DNA from: Bacillota bacterium | GTDB lineage: Bacteria > Bacillota > Clostridia > Lachnospirales > Cellulosilyticaceae | Direction of reading: 5' to 3' | Assembly: GCA_023412455.1 (NCBI GenBank) | Contig: JAEYNQ010000271.1 | Coordinates: 1-6,333 of the forward strand | DNA length: 6,333 bases | Shown: in pieces, positions 6,188 through 6,333 of the stretch | Layout of the letters: each line of letters starts with the position of its first letter | Numbering within the stretch: position 1 is the first letter of the stretch | Made by a program: the position numbers and the translations under genes | Notes under the pieces: model-generated | What the model was told of the DNA's origin: nothing | The model's database searches: none | Seen by the model: only the letters and a program-made list of their open reading frames with translations

Positions 6188-6300
6188 CATCTCTTATACT
6201 CTCAAAAACAAATACTACGATGTTTTTTGTTTTAACCGTTATTGCCATAGGCATTAAGAATATCTAAGCTCCTACTTTGCTAAGATCTTCTATATTATTA
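6188..6300 (-). other. Trailer between 23S rRNA end and terminator, without 5S rRNA
   Basis: About 113 nt with no ORF. It contains an 8-bp stem with one mismatch (ATCTAAGC 6262-6269 with GCTAAGAT 6279-6286) and a small TGCC-ATA-GGCA hairpin (6243-6253), possible RNA-processing signals. The conserved 5S words (CCGAACAC and neighbours) are absent on either strand, and the space is too short for a ~117-nt 5S gene. Confidence 0.
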
Positions 6301-6333
6301 GGTCAAACCCTCGAACCGTTAGTACTTAGTACC
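6301..6333 (-). rRNA. 23S ribosomal RNA, extreme 3' end (partial)
   Basis: The minus strand reads GTACTAACGGT followed by TCGAGGGTTTGACC. This aligns without gaps to the typical Firmicutes 23S terminus, GTACTAATAGG then TCGAGGGCTTGACC. The last nucleotides (GGGTTTGACC) would be the 3' strand of the helix that closes the molecule. The rest of the gene lies beyond the right edge. A tandem GTACTAA-GTACTAA at 6319-6332 is unusual. Only 33 nt are visible, so the assignment rests on recognition of this conserved tail plus the terminator behind it. Confidence 0.

Noticed and set aside
6188..6300. Possible 5S rRNA after the 23S end
   Set aside because: The conserved 5S words are absent, the interval is slightly too short, and only small unrelated hairpins are seen.
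1..6333. CRISPR array, insertion sequence, attachment site or toxin-antitoxin pair
   Set aside because: No spaced direct repeats, no transposase or integrase frame, no terminal inverted repeats, and no small paired genes are present.

Overview
The window comes from a low-GC Gram-positive bacterium, most likely an anaerobic Clostridia member (a Lachnospiraceae-like lineage is my inference, not proven by a marker gene). The signs are AT-rich DNA, strong GGAGG-type Shine-Dalgarno sequences before almost every gene, a lipoprotein-type binding protein, a sugar importer without its own ATPase, and a transketolase split into two subunits.

Everything recognisable is on the minus strand, so the biology reads from right to left. 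At the right edge (6301-6333) is what looks like the last ~33 nt of a 23S rRNA gene. A ~113-nt trailer without a 5S rRNA follows, then a very strong intrinsic terminator (6137-6187). Next comes a ~370-bp gene-free stretch: a hairpin-rich segment of unknown nature (about 5976-6095), then an extremely AT-rich promoter region with a good -35/-10 pair (5863-5891) and several small dyads that could be operators.

The rest is one tightly packed operon: a GntR/FadR-type (FCD) regulator (5080-5766), a family 1 sugar-binding lipoprotein (3740-5068), two CUT1 permeases (2825-3703 and 1987-2823), the N-terminal and C-terminal halves of a transketolase (1158-1961 and 235-1158), and the start of a small cupin-like protein (1-212, cut by the window edge). 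Gaps are 11, 36, 1, 25, -1 and 22 bp, with no internal terminator, so a single transcript is likely.

Taken together this looks like a self-regulated uptake-and-catabolism unit. An external carbohydrate or sugar acid is bound by the lipoprotein and imported by the two permeases, which must borrow an ATPase encoded elsewhere. It is processed to a keto-sugar phosphate that the dedicated two-subunit transketolase cleaves or rearranges, with the cupin protein in an undefined role. The substrate cannot be read from the sequence. Split transketolases in dedicated catabolic clusters are known for apulose 4-phosphate and for 6-deoxy-6-sulfofructose, but the partner enzymes of those pathways are not visible here. 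The system may therefore be an uncharacterised sugar pathway or simply a pentose/ribonucleoside-type utilisation operon.
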